Below are positions 6,726 through 14,899 of a stretch of 64,000 nt of DNA, in pieces. Origin of the DNA: an uncultured Prevotellaceae bacterium (GTDB lineage Bacteria > Bacteroidota > Bacteroidia > Bacteroidales > Bacteroidaceae); NCBI GenBank assembly GCA_900314755.1, contig OMWH01000005.1, positions 62,001 to 126,000 on the forward strand, read 5' to 3'. Within the stretch, counting starts at the first letter, position 1. The number at the start of each line of letters is the position of its first letter. A program made the position numbers and the translations under genes. The notes under the pieces are model-generated. The model saw only the letters and a program-made list of their open reading frames with translations, did no database searches and was not told where the DNA came from.

Positions 6726-8645
6726 TTAGCGTCCTAACATCTTTCCAATCTGCTGACAGAGCAGGGTCACTGACTGATACTCGGTCATGAGCTCTTTCAT
6801 ACGTCCCATGTCTTTCTCCGTCTTCATCTCATTCATGATGTCCTTCTGCCTGCCCGTCACAATCATGTAACGGAAGTCGAGTTCCAGGTGCTCCACCTGG
6901 TTGCGCAGCTCCTTGGCTGACGGTTCTTTCTTGAAACTGCGTCCCAGCTGGTAGCTGTCCACGGCAAGGCGATGAGCCAGTTGACTGATCTCCACGTCGG
7001 GATGCTGGGTGAAATAGGTCTCTGCTTTGAAACCAGCCTCTGCCGCATGGTCTGCCGCCTCTTGCAGGATGCGGTTAAAGAGGTCGTTGCTGAAAGAGAG
7101 GTCATCTTCCGCGAAGTCGTTGGCAATATACTGGATGACGTTCATCTCCACATGTCCGTCGTCTACGGTGTCCTCATTGACAATCACCACTTCACCATAG
7201 CGGATAATCTGCTGGATGAGCAGTCGCTCCACCTCGTTAGCCTGCTCCTGAGGAGTATGCAGACCGATAGGCTCTTGCTGGACGGGGCTGCTCCCTTGCT
7301 GACGTGCCTCCCGCTCCGCCTCTTTCTGCTGTTCCTCCTTGTCACCGGCTATATACTTATTGGCTTGTGATATCAGTGTCCGCTCGTCCATGCTCAGACG
7401 CTGGGCGGTGTCCTTGAGGAACAGCTGCCGCTCCACAGGGTCGGGGATGACACTCACCGAGCGCACGATGGAGTTGATAGCCTCGGCACGCTTGATAGGG
7501 TCCTTGACACCTTTCAGCATCAGGTCAGTCTTAAACTGGATGAAGTCGGTCTGGTTCTTCTCGATATACTCCTTGAACTCGGTGGCGGTATGCTTGCGGG
7601 AGAAGGAGTCGGGGTCGTCACCGTCTGGCAACAGCAGCACCATCACCTTCATTCCCTCCTGCAACAGCATGTCGGTACCTCGCATGGCTGCATGGATACC
7701 TGCCTCGTCACCATCGTACAGCAGGGTGATATTCTGGGTGAAACGGCGCAGCAGACGAATCTGGTAGACAGAGAGTGCCGTACCGGAGTTCGCCACCACG
7801 TTCTCCAGTCCGCACTGGTGCATGGCAATCACGTCGGTATAGCCCTCGACCATATAGACACGGTCTTCCTTCACAATGGCTTTCTTCGCCTGGTAGATAC
7901 CATAGAGTTCCCGTTCCTTATGATAGATCTCCGAGTCGGGTGAGTTGACGTATTTCTGCTGCACGCCTTTCGTTGCCGCATCAAGTTTACGACCACCGAA
8001 CGCCACCACCTTGCCACTGACATTCAACCAAGGGAAGATGGCACGACCGGCGAAGCGGTCATAGATGCCGCGCTCATTCTCGATGCACAGTCCGGTCTTC
8101 ACCAGGAACTCATCCTTATAGCCTTTCCGATGTGCCTCGTTGACCAGGGCGTCACGCTTGGTGAGTGCGAAACCCAACTGGAACTTCTTGATGATATCGT
8201 CACGGATGCCACGACTGCGGAAATACTGTTTGCCGATAGCCTGTCCATCCACGTCGTTATTCAGAATATCATGGAAATACTGACAAGCCCACTCGTTGAC
8301 AATGAACATCGACTCACGGTCGGACTGCTCTCTCTTCTCCTCGTCAGAGAGCTCACGCTCCTCTATCTCGATATTGTATTTCTTCGCCAGCCAGCGCAGT
8401 GCCTCCGGGTAGGTGATCTGCTCGTGCTTCATGAGGAAGTTGACGGCATTACCTCCCTCCCCACAGGCAAAACAGTGACAGATCTGTTTCGAGGGTGACA
8501 CCATGAATGACGGGGTCTTGTCGTCATGGAAAGGACACAGTCCCTTGTAGTTCACCCCCGCCTTGCGGAGGCTCACGAACTCGCCCACCACATCCACGAT
8601 ATTGGTGGCATCCATGATCTTGTCTATCGTCGCCCTGTCAATCAT
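6726..8645 (-). CDS. dnaG: DNA primase
   Basis: 639 residues from the ATG at 8645 (MIDRATIDKI), chosen because the -7 box TATCTTTG ends only 5 bases before it; the frame could extend 6 codons to a TTG, but that would start inside the promoter. Zinc finger with CPFHDDKTPSF and CHCFACG near residues 37-60, TOPRIM core VEGYTDVIAMHQCG and DGDEAG, and a C-terminal helicase-binding region. It synthesises RNA primers at the replication fork. cls follows directly. Confidence 0.96.
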   Translation of the reverse strand: MIDRATIDKIMDATNIVDVVGEFVSLRKAGVNYKGLCPFHDDKTPSFMVSPSKQICHCFACGEGGNAVNFLMKHEQITYPEALRWLAKKYNIEIEERELSDEEKREQSDRESMFIVNEWACQYFHDILNNDVDGQAIGKQYFRSRGIRDDIIKKFQLGFALTKRDALVNEAHRKGYKDEFLVKTGLCIENERGIYDRFAGRAIFPWLNVSGKVVAFGGRKLDAATKGVQQKYVNSPDSEIYHKERELYGIYQAKKAIVKEDRVYMVEGYTDVIAMHQCGLENVVANSGTALSVYQIRLLRRFTQNITLLYDGDEAGIHAAMRGTDMLLQEGMKVMVLLLPDGDDPDSFSRKHTATEFKEYIEKNQTDFIQFKTDLMLKGVKDPIKRAEAINSIVRSVSVIPDPVERQLFLKDTAQRLSMDERTLISQANKYIAGDKEEQQKEAEREARQQGSSPVQQEPIGLHTPQEQANEVERLLIQQIIRYGEVVIVNEDTVDDGHVEMNVIQYIANDFAEDDLSFSNDLFNRILQEAADHAAEAGFKAETYFTQHPDVEISQLAHRLAVDSYQLGRSFKKEPSAKELRNQVEHLELDFRYMIVTGRQKDIMNEMKTEKDMGRMKELMTEYQSVTLLCQQIGKMLGR

Positions 8646-8650
8646 GTGTG

Positions 8651-8658
8651 CAAAGATA
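8651..8658 (-). promoter_or_regulatory. -7 box of dnaG, 5 bases before the ATG
   Basis: Minus strand TATCTTTG, then CACAC, then ATG. The spacing predicts a leaderless or nearly leaderless mRNA. Confidence 0.6.
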
Positions 8659-8710
8659 GTCAAAATTATGAAATTTCCCAGAAATGATTCTTTTTTTTAT
8701 AAAAGTTTTA

Positions 8711-8718
8711 TATCTTTG
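8711..8718 (+). promoter_or_regulatory. -7 box of the secreted two-domain protein gene
   Basis: TATCTTTG 25 bases before the ATG at 8744; divergent from the dnaG promoter. Confidence 0.6.
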
Positions 8719-8743
8719 CAAACAGAAACTCAAACCAAAGACA

Positions 8744-9811
8744 ATGACCAGAATTATTCTTTTCACGATGATCTTCCTGCTGGGACTCAGTTCCGCACAG
8801 GCACAGAACAAGAGCGAGCGTATCAAAGAGATCCGCAAGATGTATGCTGAGGCAAAGGCACAGATTGCCAATAATGGAAAAGACGGCAACCCTGCCAAGG
8901 ACATGAAAATCGCCTTCAACGAGATAGTCAGTATCGAGCACGGCATCTATAATGAGGGATCACTCGATATCTATTTCGACGAGCAACGTAAAGTCAATGT
9001 GAGTGACGGCTCGTTCAACGCCTATGAACAGCCCTACTTCATCAGCTATTATAATACCATTCATGGGCATGAGTGCTTTCGTGAACAGATGTTCGACCGC
9101 AAAACGGGTGTTCTCGCCTTCGCTTTCGTACGCTGGATCACCGATGCGGGAATGACCATCGAGCACCGCTACTATTACGATGCCGCAGGGAAACTCATCG
9201 AGACGAAGAACAGCACCGAGAGTGACGATTGGGGAACAGGTGACTCAGAGAAGAAACTCGCCGAGCTGTATCACCAGATTTTCAAGTTGGCCATCGAAGA
9301 CGCAGCGACAGCTCCTGCCGTGAAGTTCCAAGGCACCCAGCGCTCGAAGGCTGACCAGTTGAAACATATCCGCACACAGTATGCCCTTGCCAAGGACAAG
9401 TCAGGAAAGAAAGTCGAGACTTTCTACCCCTGTGATGTCACCATCACTATCCACAACCAAGAGGAAGGCGACTGTCCCCCTGTGACGGATGTCATCTGTC
9501 TTTTTGGAGAGAAGAGCAACAACGATGCTACGTCGGACACCAAGTGTTTCTTGGCAACGACCCATCGTACCACCATGAGTTTTGACAACTACCATGAGTT
9601 CCTTTACGACCCTGCCACATACAACCTTATCTTTTCTTATGACAGAGGTGCGGAAGAAGGAGAGGTCCTTGAGTGGCGTTACTATTTCAACGAGCTTGGT
9701 ACCTGCATCGAGAGAAAGAGCAACGCCGAGGAAATCGGTGATGGCTCGTCCGAAAAGAACTACGCCCACGCCCTCCAGTCCCTCTTCCAACTCTTGGTGG
9801 AGAATTGGTAA
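8744..9811 (+). CDS. Secreted protein of unknown function with two related halves
   Basis: 355 residues from the ATG at 8744, where the product gains a clear signal peptide (hydrophobic stretch FTMIFLLGLSS, cleavage near AQAQ). The frame open from 8684 includes the promoter and is rejected. The mature protein seems to be an internal duplication: RIKEIRKMYAEAKAQI near the N-terminus and QLKHIRTQYALAKDKS in the middle start two halves that both end with a strand pattern of the type YYYDAAGKLIE / YYFNELGTCIE followed by an E-K-(N/L)-A helix. I do not recognise the family. Periplasmic or outer-membrane-associated location is inferred. It is a single gene, flanked upstream by dnaG and downstream by repeat-filled DNA. 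Confidence 0.75.
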   Translation: MTRIILFTMIFLLGLSSAQAQNKSERIKEIRKMYAEAKAQIANNGKDGNPAKDMKIAFNEIVSIEHGIYNEGSLDIYFDEQRKVNVSDGSFNAYEQPYFISYYNTIHGHECFREQMFDRKTGVLAFAFVRWITDAGMTIEHRYYYDAAGKLIETKNSTESDDWGTGDSEKKLAELYHQIFKLAIEDAATAPAVKFQGTQRSKADQLKHIRTQYALAKDKSGKKVETFYPCDVTITIHNQEEGDCPPVTDVICLFGEKSNNDATSDTKCFLATTHRTTMSFDNYHEFLYDPATYNLIFSYDRGAEEGEVLEWRYYFNELGTCIERKSNAEEIGDGSSEKNYAHALQSLFQLLVENW

Positions 9812-9820
9812 TCATTTGCA

Positions 9821-9925
9821 AATAAGATAGGCGGAATCTTGAATAAGATATGCAGAATCTTGAATAAGATATGCAGAATCTTAAATAAGATAGGCAGAAT
9901 CTTAAATAAGATAGGCGGAATCTTG
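9821..9925. repeat. Five tandem 21-bp units, each a small inverted repeat
   Basis: Units begin at 9821, 9842, 9863, 9884 and 9905. Each contains AAGATakgcrgaATCTT, so every unit can pair with itself. No stretch of unique sequence separates the units, so this is not a CRISPR array. It begins just after the stop of the secreted protein gene. Confidence 0.9.
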
Positions 9926-9943
9926 AATGGGGATGTCTTGCGT

Positions 9944-9989
9944 CACCCATAGGAGGTATCGGAGTACACCCATAACTGATATCGGAGTG
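9944..9989. repeat. Two 23-bp direct repeats
   Basis: Two copies of a unit that starts CACCCATA and ends ATCGGAGT followed by one variable base. The core GGTATCGGAGT resembles GGTATCGGAAT at about 29044, upstream of hsp20. Confidence 0.7.
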
Positions 9990-10020
9990 AGGGATGCGAG
10001 GCATCTCCGTCAAATGGAGG

Positions 10021-10108
10021 CTTTAGTCGGTAGGAAAGTGGGCTTTAGTCGTAATGAAAAGACACTTCAGTCGGTAACTGAATGCCCGTCAGTCGGTAAC
10101 TGATTCTA
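10021..10108. repeat. Four degenerate 22-bp tandem units
   Basis: Units begin at 10021, 10043, 10065 and 10087 and share the left part CTTYAGTCGGTAA. The unit is unrelated in sequence to the 21-bp array 100 bases away, but nearly equal in length. Confidence 0.8.
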
Positions 10109-10182
10109 TATAGAATTTTCGAAAAACATATAACCATATAACATGATGTGGCTCAAATGCCGATGTACAAAGGGAATGAAGC

Positions 10183-10211
10183 ATGTTATATGTTGCCCAA
10201 ACATATAACAT
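10183..10211. repeat. Perfect 12-bp inverted repeat followed by 11-bp tandem words
   Basis: ATGTTATATGTT (10183-10194) and AACATATAACAT (10200-10211) are exact complements around a 5-base loop. The right arm continues into repeated ACATATAACAT-like words up to about 10235. The remaining bases of this 513-bp gap (to 10324) show no gene or clear promoter. Confidence 0.75.
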
Positions 10212-10324
10212 ACATGTAACATACATATAACATGTTTACATTTATCAACTCTTCTCCCTTGCTCTGCTAACAGATTTTTGCACTTTCGTCCTGACTGGTT
10301 TTTGCAATCTTCTGAAAAAACGCC

Positions 10325-10960
10325 CTACTTTTCCATATTATCGATGTAGGACATGATGACGTTGACCGCAGCTTCGGGAGTCATGTCATCCATAGAGAGT
10401 ACCAGCTGGTAGTTACGGGTATCGTAACGGGTGGTGTCATCATATTTCTGGATGTAGGTCTCACGACTCTTATCCATCTGTTCGATGACATCACAAGCCT
10501 CCTGCTCGGTGATACCGCGCTTCTGTACCAAGCGATTGATACGATGCTGCATGGATGCCTGGACGAAAACGCTCAGGTGGTTGGGCCAGTCACGGAAGAC
10601 AAGGAAGCTGGAACGACCTGCCACGACACACGATTCCTCTTGAGCCAAGCCCTCCAAAATAGCTTTCTCGGTCTCGAACATGGATTCTGTGGTCAGCCTT
10701 ACCTCTGCCTCCATAGGCAAGATAGGACTGTTGACCAGTGTCTTGTAATAGTTATTGAACTCATTCCACCAAGTCTTCTTCTGTGCCTTGATGCGCTCAA
10801 TCTCTTCGAGGGTCAGTCCAAACTTCTCGGTCAGTCCTGCCACGAGAGCCTTGTCGTAGTATTTCACATTCAGCCGCTCTGCCAGCAGACGACCTACAGT
10901 GCGACCACCAGAACCGACTTCACGGTTGATGGTGATGACAAATTGCTTGTTTTTGTTCAT
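10325..10960 (-). CDS. Cytidylate kinase-like family protein
   Basis: 211 residues. Begins with a nucleotide-kinase P-loop variant, INREVGSGGRTVG (about residues 11-23), typical of the cytidylate-kinase-like family (AAK6 type), followed by the YYDKALVAGL segment and the VVAGRSS block. Later RINRLVQKRGITEQEA matches the mobile lid region of these kinases. It is shorter and more divergent than housekeeping Cmk, so the substrate is uncertain; a nucleoside monophosphate is expected from the family. The gap to typA is filled by a direct repeat, and no obvious -7 box was found. Confidence 0.8.
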   Translation of the reverse strand: MNKNKQFVITINREVGSGGRTVGRLLAERLNVKYYDKALVAGLTEKFGLTLEEIERIKAQKKTWWNEFNNYYKTLVNSPILPMEAEVRLTTESMFETEKAILEGLAQEESCVVAGRSSFLVFRDWPNHLSVFVQASMQHRINRLVQKRGITEQEACDVIEQMDKSRETYIQKYDDTTRYDTRNYQLVLSMDDMTPEAAVNVIMSYIDNMEK

Positions 10961-10983
10961 ATCTTATTAGCTTTTGATTTACA

Positions 10984-11117
10984 TCGAACCAGCTCACGCT
11001 CGATAGATGGAGCAAGCTCATCTATGCTCGCTTAACCGCTGCTTTGACTATTTTGTCGAACCAGCTCACGCTCGATAGATTGAGCAAGCTCATCTATGCT
11101 CGCTTAACCGCTGCTTT
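10984..11117. repeat. 62-bp direct duplication (REP-like) at the end of typA
   Basis: Copy 1 is 10984-11045 and copy 2 is 11056-11117; they differ at one base. Each contains an imperfect hairpin read on the minus strand as TAGATGAGCTTGCTC and its complementary ATCTA arm. Copy 2 overlaps the 3' end of typA and supplies its last codons and stop. Confidence 0.9.
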
Positions 11118-12901
11118 TTTCTCTGATCATGGTCAAGAATGATCTTGCGCATACGCATTGACTTGGGAGTGACCTCCACCAGCTCATCTTCCTTGATATA
11201 CTCCAAACACTCTTCCAGTGACATGACGGTCTTGGGGATGATGCGTGCCTTGTCGTCAGTACCGGAGGCACGGACGTTAGTAAGCTGCTTTGCCTTGGCG
11301 ACATTCACCACGAGGTCGTTGTCATGCACATGCTCACCGACAACCTGTCCCATATATACCTCCTCACCCGGGTCGATGAAGAACTTACCACGGTCTTGCA
11401 ACTTATCAATGGAATAGGCGAAGGCGGTACCTGTCTCCAAGGCAATCATCGAACCGTTGACACGACGCTCGATGTCACCCTTGTAAGGCTGGTACTCTTT
11501 GAAGCGGTGTGCCATGATAGCCTCACCCTGTGATGCCGTCAGCACATTGGTACGCAGTCCGATGATACCACGGGAAGGGATGTCGAACTCGATGTTCGTA
11601 CGCTCACCCTGACTCTCCATGGAGGTCATCTCACCCTTACGGCGTGTCACCATATCAATCATCTTAGAGGCGAACTCCTCAGGTACGTTGATGGTGAGTT
11701 CCTCGATAGGCTCACACTTCACCCCGTCAATCTCCTTATAGATCACCTGAGGCTGTCCCACCTGCAGCTCATAGCCCTCACGGCGCATGGTCTCGATGAG
11801 CACGGAGAGGTGCAGCACACCACGTCCGCTGACCACCCAGCGGTCGGTAGCGTCCTCGAAGGGCTCTACACGCAGGGCGAGGTTCTTCTCCAACTCCTTC
11901 TCCAGACGGTCGTTGATATGACGGCTGGTGACGAACTTACCCTCCTTGCCGAAGAAGGGGGAGTCGTTGATGGTGAAGAGCATCGACATCGTCGGCTCGT
12001 CGATGGCGATAGGAGGCAGCGGTTCCGGATTCTCCACATCACAGATCGTGTCGCCAATCTCAAATTTCTCCAAGCCGATGACGGCACAGATGTCACCACA
12101 GTCTACCTGCTCAGTGCGCACATGCCCCATACCGTCGAAGGTATGCAGTTCCTTGATCTTCGTCTTCTCCATCGTACCGTCACGATGGGCAATCGTCACC
12201 TGCTGACCATCCTTCAGAGAACCACGGTGTACACGTCCCACAGCGATACGCCCCGTATAACTGGAGTAGTCGAGTGACGTGATGAGCATCTGGGGAGTAC
12301 CCTCCAGCTGCTGGGGAGCAGGAATCACCTCCACAATCTTGTCCAGCAGGTAAGTGATGTCGTTGGTAGGTGTTTTATAGTCCTCACCCATCCATCCGTT
12401 CTTTGCCGAGCCATAGACCACGGGGAAGTCCAGCTGATCCTCGGTGGCGTCCAAAGAGAACATCAGGTCGAAGACCATCTCATAGACCTCCTCAGGACGA
12501 CAGTTAGGTTTGTCGACCTTGTTGACCACGACGATAGGTTTCAGTCCTATCTGCAACGCCTTCTGCAGTACGAAGCGCGTCTGGGGCATCGGACCCTCGA
12601 AGGCATCCACCAGCAGCAGGCAACCGTCTGCCATGTTCAGCACACGCTCCACCTCACCGCCGAAGTCAGAGTGCCCCGGAGTGTCTATAATATTGATTTT
12701 CGTTCCTTTCCAGTTAATACTTACATTCTTCGAAAGAATCGTGATGCCACGCTCCCTCTCAAGGTCGTTAGCATCCAACACCTGGCTCGAAAGGTTCTGT
12801 CCCTCACGGAACAGGTTACCAGCCAACATCATCTTGTCCACGAGCGTCGTCTTGCCGTGGTCTACATGAGCGATAATCGCTATGTTCCTAATATCCTGCA
12901 T
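11090..12901 (-). CDS. typA: Translational GTPase TypA/BipA
   Basis: 603 residues, the normal TypA length. GTPase motifs: HVDHGKTTLVDKM (G1, about residues 11-23), GITI (G2 region), DTPGHSDF (G3), NKVDK (G4). Later domains include the TypA-specific LTASQGEAIMAHRF and MGQVVGEH blocks. TypA acts on the ribosome, notably in 50S assembly and stress adaptation. The final residues (KQRLSEHR and the stop) come from the 62-bp repeat, so the C-terminal tail has been remodelled. The promoter faces that of rpsO and shares a 17-bp inverted repeat with it. Confidence 0.97.
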   Translation of the reverse strand: MQDIRNIAIIAHVDHGKTTLVDKMMLAGNLFREGQNLSSQVLDANDLERERGITILSKNVSINWKGTKINIIDTPGHSDFGGEVERVLNMADGCLLLVDAFEGPMPQTRFVLQKALQIGLKPIVVVNKVDKPNCRPEEVYEMVFDLMFSLDATEDQLDFPVVYGSAKNGWMGEDYKTPTNDITYLLDKIVEVIPAPQQLEGTPQMLITSLDYSSYTGRIAVGRVHRGSLKDGQQVTIAHRDGTMEKTKIKELHTFDGMGHVRTEQVDCGDICAVIGLEKFEIGDTICDVENPEPLPPIAIDEPTMSMLFTINDSPFFGKEGKFVTSRHINDRLEKELEKNLALRVEPFEDATDRWVVSGRGVLHLSVLIETMRREGYELQVGQPQVIYKEIDGVKCEPIEELTINVPEEFASKMIDMVTRRKGEMTSMESQGERTNIEFDIPSRGIIGLRTNVLTASQGEAIMAHRFKEYQPYKGDIERRVNGSMIALETGTAFAYSIDKLQDRGKFFIDPGEEVYMGQVVGEHVHDNDLVVNVAKAKQLTNVRASGTDDKARIIPKTVMSLEECLEYIKEDELVEVTPKSMRMRKIILDHDQRKKQRLSEHR

Positions 12902-12921
12902 TCCTTTTCCTTAATTAATTT

Positions 12922-12990
12922 GGGTGCAAAATTACTACTTTTTTCTGAGAAAAGTTTGATAATTCGAAAAAATGTAGTAATTTTGCACCC
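12922..12990. promoter_or_regulatory. Divergent typA/rpsO promoters built on a perfect 17-bp inverted repeat
   Basis: GGGTGCAAAATTACTAC at 12922-12938 and its exact complement GTAGTAATTTTGCACCC at 12974-12990. Each arm holds a -7 box TAATTTTG (minus strand 12934-12927; plus strand 12978-12985). For rpsO a -33 TTTG sits at 12955-12958, 19 bases upstream of the -7 box, the canonical Bacteroidetes spacing. Confidence 0.75.
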
Positions 12991-13073
12991 GCATTTGATG
13001 ATGTACCCCACTTCTGATGAGGGTGGCAGGCATCTGAAAGATGTATTATATTAACAATTTAATCATCAAAATT
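12991..13073 (+). promoter_or_regulatory. rpsO mRNA leader with a possible S15 binding structure
   Basis: The roughly 85-base leader can fold as GATG-ACCC pairing with GGGT-CATC around a purine-rich loop (about 13002-13036). Ribosomal protein S15 regulates its own mRNA through such leaders in several other phyla. The fold was drawn by eye only. Confidence 0.35.
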
Positions 13074-13343
13074 ATGTATTTAGATCAAGCAAAAAAGAAA
13101 GAGATCTTTGAGAAGCATGGCAAGAACGTAGCAGACACTGGTTCTGCAGAGAGCCAGATTGCCCTGTTCACCTATCGTATCAGTCACCTGACAGAGCACC
13201 TGAAGAAGAACCACAAGGACTTCGGTACCGCTCGTTCACTGACAAAGCTGGTAGGTCAGCGTCGTAAACTCCTGAAGTACCTGTACAACAAGGACATCAA
13301 CCGCTACCGCGCCATCATCAAGGCTCTCGGACTGCGTAAATAA
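13074..13343 (+). CDS. rpsO: 30S ribosomal protein S15
   Basis: 89 residues from the ATG at 13074, the standard S15 size. Conserved core DTGSAESQIALFTYRI, LTEHLKKNHKDF and LVGQRRKLLKYL. It binds the central domain of 16S rRNA during 30S assembly. An in-frame ATG at 13041 is rejected because S15 starts with the short MYLDQAKKKEI segment. A strong terminator follows the stop codon. Confidence 0.98.
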   Translation: MYLDQAKKKEIFEKHGKNVADTGSAESQIALFTYRISHLTEHLKKNHKDFGTARSLTKLVGQRRKLLKYLYNKDINRYRAIIKALGLRK

Positions 13344-13358
13344 GCAGCAACTACCTCC

Positions 13359-13392
13359 CAAAAAAGCCTCGCTAAATGCGAGGCTTTTTTTA
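13359..13392. terminator. Bidirectional terminator between rpsO and the GH28 gene
   Basis: Stem GCCTCGC / GCGAGGC with a 5-base loop, flanked by an A-run on the left and a T-run on the right, so it can end the convergent transcripts from both sides. Confidence 0.9.
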
Positions 13393-13398
13393 TTGCTC

Positions 13399-14871
13399 TT
13401 ACTTCTGCAACGTGATATTCACGTTCTTCTTCTTGATATTCTTACAGTTGGTGAACACCGCATCCTTCTTGGCGAGGATGGTCAGGTTCTCTAAGGTAAT
13501 ACCGTCGATAGGCATCTCAGGCAGACCATTGAACTCCATGGCACGTCCGGCACCATTGCAGACACAGTCCTTGATGTCGATATTGCGGAAGATAGGAGTC
13601 TCCTCTGTCACAGGAGCCTTGGTGACATTATCCGGGTTGTCACCATCCTCCAGCATCTCAGCCACCGACTTGCCACCATAATACATATTGAAGGTGATGG
13701 CATCGGTCTTGATATCGGTCATTGACACCTTATTAATATATATATTCTCAACAATACCACCACGACCACGGGTAGACTTGAAACGCAAGCCCACGTCAGT
13801 ACCCAGGAACTGGCAGTTCTCCACAAGGATGTTCTTCACGCCACCACTCATCTCTGAGCCGACAACGAAGCCACCATGTCCTGCGAAGACAGTGCAACCG
13901 TCAACTACCACGTTCTCACATGGAATACCACGGCGACGACCGTCGGCATCCTTACCACTCTTGATACAGATACCATCATCACCAGCATCGAAACGCGAGT
14001 TGACGATGAGGACATTCTTACAAGACTCTAAGTCGAGCGCATCACCATTCTGGGCATAGCTGGGGTTACGTACCAATACCTGGTCAATGATGATATTCTC
14101 ACTCATCAGCGGGTGGAGGTTCCAAGCGGGAGAGTTCTGGAAGATAACCCCTTTCAGCATGACGTTCTTACACTGTACCAGAGATATCATCACCGGTCGC
14201 AGGAAACGCTTAATGGCATTCCACTCCTCTGCTGTCTGCGCATTAGGTACATTCATGTTGGCACCCTTCTCACCTTGCGCATAGCCTGCAGAAGGCACCC
14301 AATAGCCTGGTTTCAATTCCTGTGAACCGGGAATAGCGAGCAAAGACTTCCAGTGCTTGGCAGTCACTTTCTCTTTCTTCACAGGACGCCAATACTGACC
14401 ATTGCCGTCAATCACACCCTTACCAGTGATGGCGATATTCGTAGCACCCTTGGCATAGATAGGAGACTGCAAGCGACGGGTATCCAGTCCCTCAAAGGAA
14501 GTCTCTATGATAGGATAAAGACTCTCGTCTGCAGCAAACAGGATAACAGCACCAGCCTTGAGGTTCAGTTCAATATTACTCTTGAGGACAATAGGACCAG
14601 TATGCCACACGCCCTGCGGCACCACCAGTTTACCGCCACCTCTCTTACTCAATGCGTCAATAGCTTTGGCAAAAGCCTCCGTATTGAGGGTGATGCCATC
14701 ACCAACGGCACCAAAGTCGGTGAGTTTCACCTGATAATCAGGAATCACGGGAGCACTTACCTCCGGCATAGCGAATGGCAACTTCTCCGTAAACTTCTTG
14801 TAGGGGTTGTCAGCTTGTGCGCCCATACTTACTGCAAGAGCAACCACAATAGTCAGAAATAGTTTCTTCAT
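13399..14871 (-). CDS. Glycoside hydrolase family 28 protein (polygalacturonase-like)
   Basis: 490 residues with a signal peptide (residues 1-20, cleavage after GAQA). GH28 catalytic signatures are all present: NGD at 275-277, DAGDDG with the Asp pair at 298-299, GHG at 331-333 and RFK at 363-365. The N-terminal motif TDFGAVGDG (51-59) begins the beta-helix. GH28 enzymes cleave galacturonan or rhamnogalacturonan in pectin; the exact linkage cannot be read here. Secretion to periplasm or surface is expected. It lies 28 bases after folK and no clear -7 box was seen in the gap, so it may be read through from the ftsX operon. Confidence 0.92.
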   Translation of the reverse strand: MKKLFLTIVVALAVSMGAQADNPYKKFTEKLPFAMPEVSAPVIPDYQVKLTDFGAVGDGITLNTEAFAKAIDALSKRGGGKLVVPQGVWHTGPIVLKSNIELNLKAGAVILFAADESLYPIIETSFEGLDTRRLQSPIYAKGATNIAITGKGVIDGNGQYWRPVKKEKVTAKHWKSLLAIPGSQELKPGYWVPSAGYAQGEKGANMNVPNAQTAEEWNAIKRFLRPVMISLVQCKNVMLKGVIFQNSPAWNLHPLMSENIIIDQVLVRNPSYAQNGDALDLESCKNVLIVNSRFDAGDDGICIKSGKDADGRRRGIPCENVVVDGCTVFAGHGGFVVGSEMSGGVKNILVENCQFLGTDVGLRFKSTRGRGGIVENIYINKVSMTDIKTDAITFNMYYGGKSVAEMLEDGDNPDNVTKAPVTEETPIFRNIDIKDCVCNGAGRAMEFNGLPEMPIDGITLENLTILAKKDAVFTNCKNIKKKNVNITLQK

Positions 14872-14899
14872 AATTGTATTGTTTTATAGATTAGTATAT

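Noticed and set aside
9687..10013. Minus-strand frame with seven-residue peptide repeats (LSYLRFC type)
   Set aside because: The peptide repeat is only the 21-bp DNA array read in one frame, and the frame overlaps the end of a real gene.
9821..10108. Possible CRISPR array
   Set aside because: Units of 21-23 bp follow each other without unique spacers, and no cas gene is in the window.
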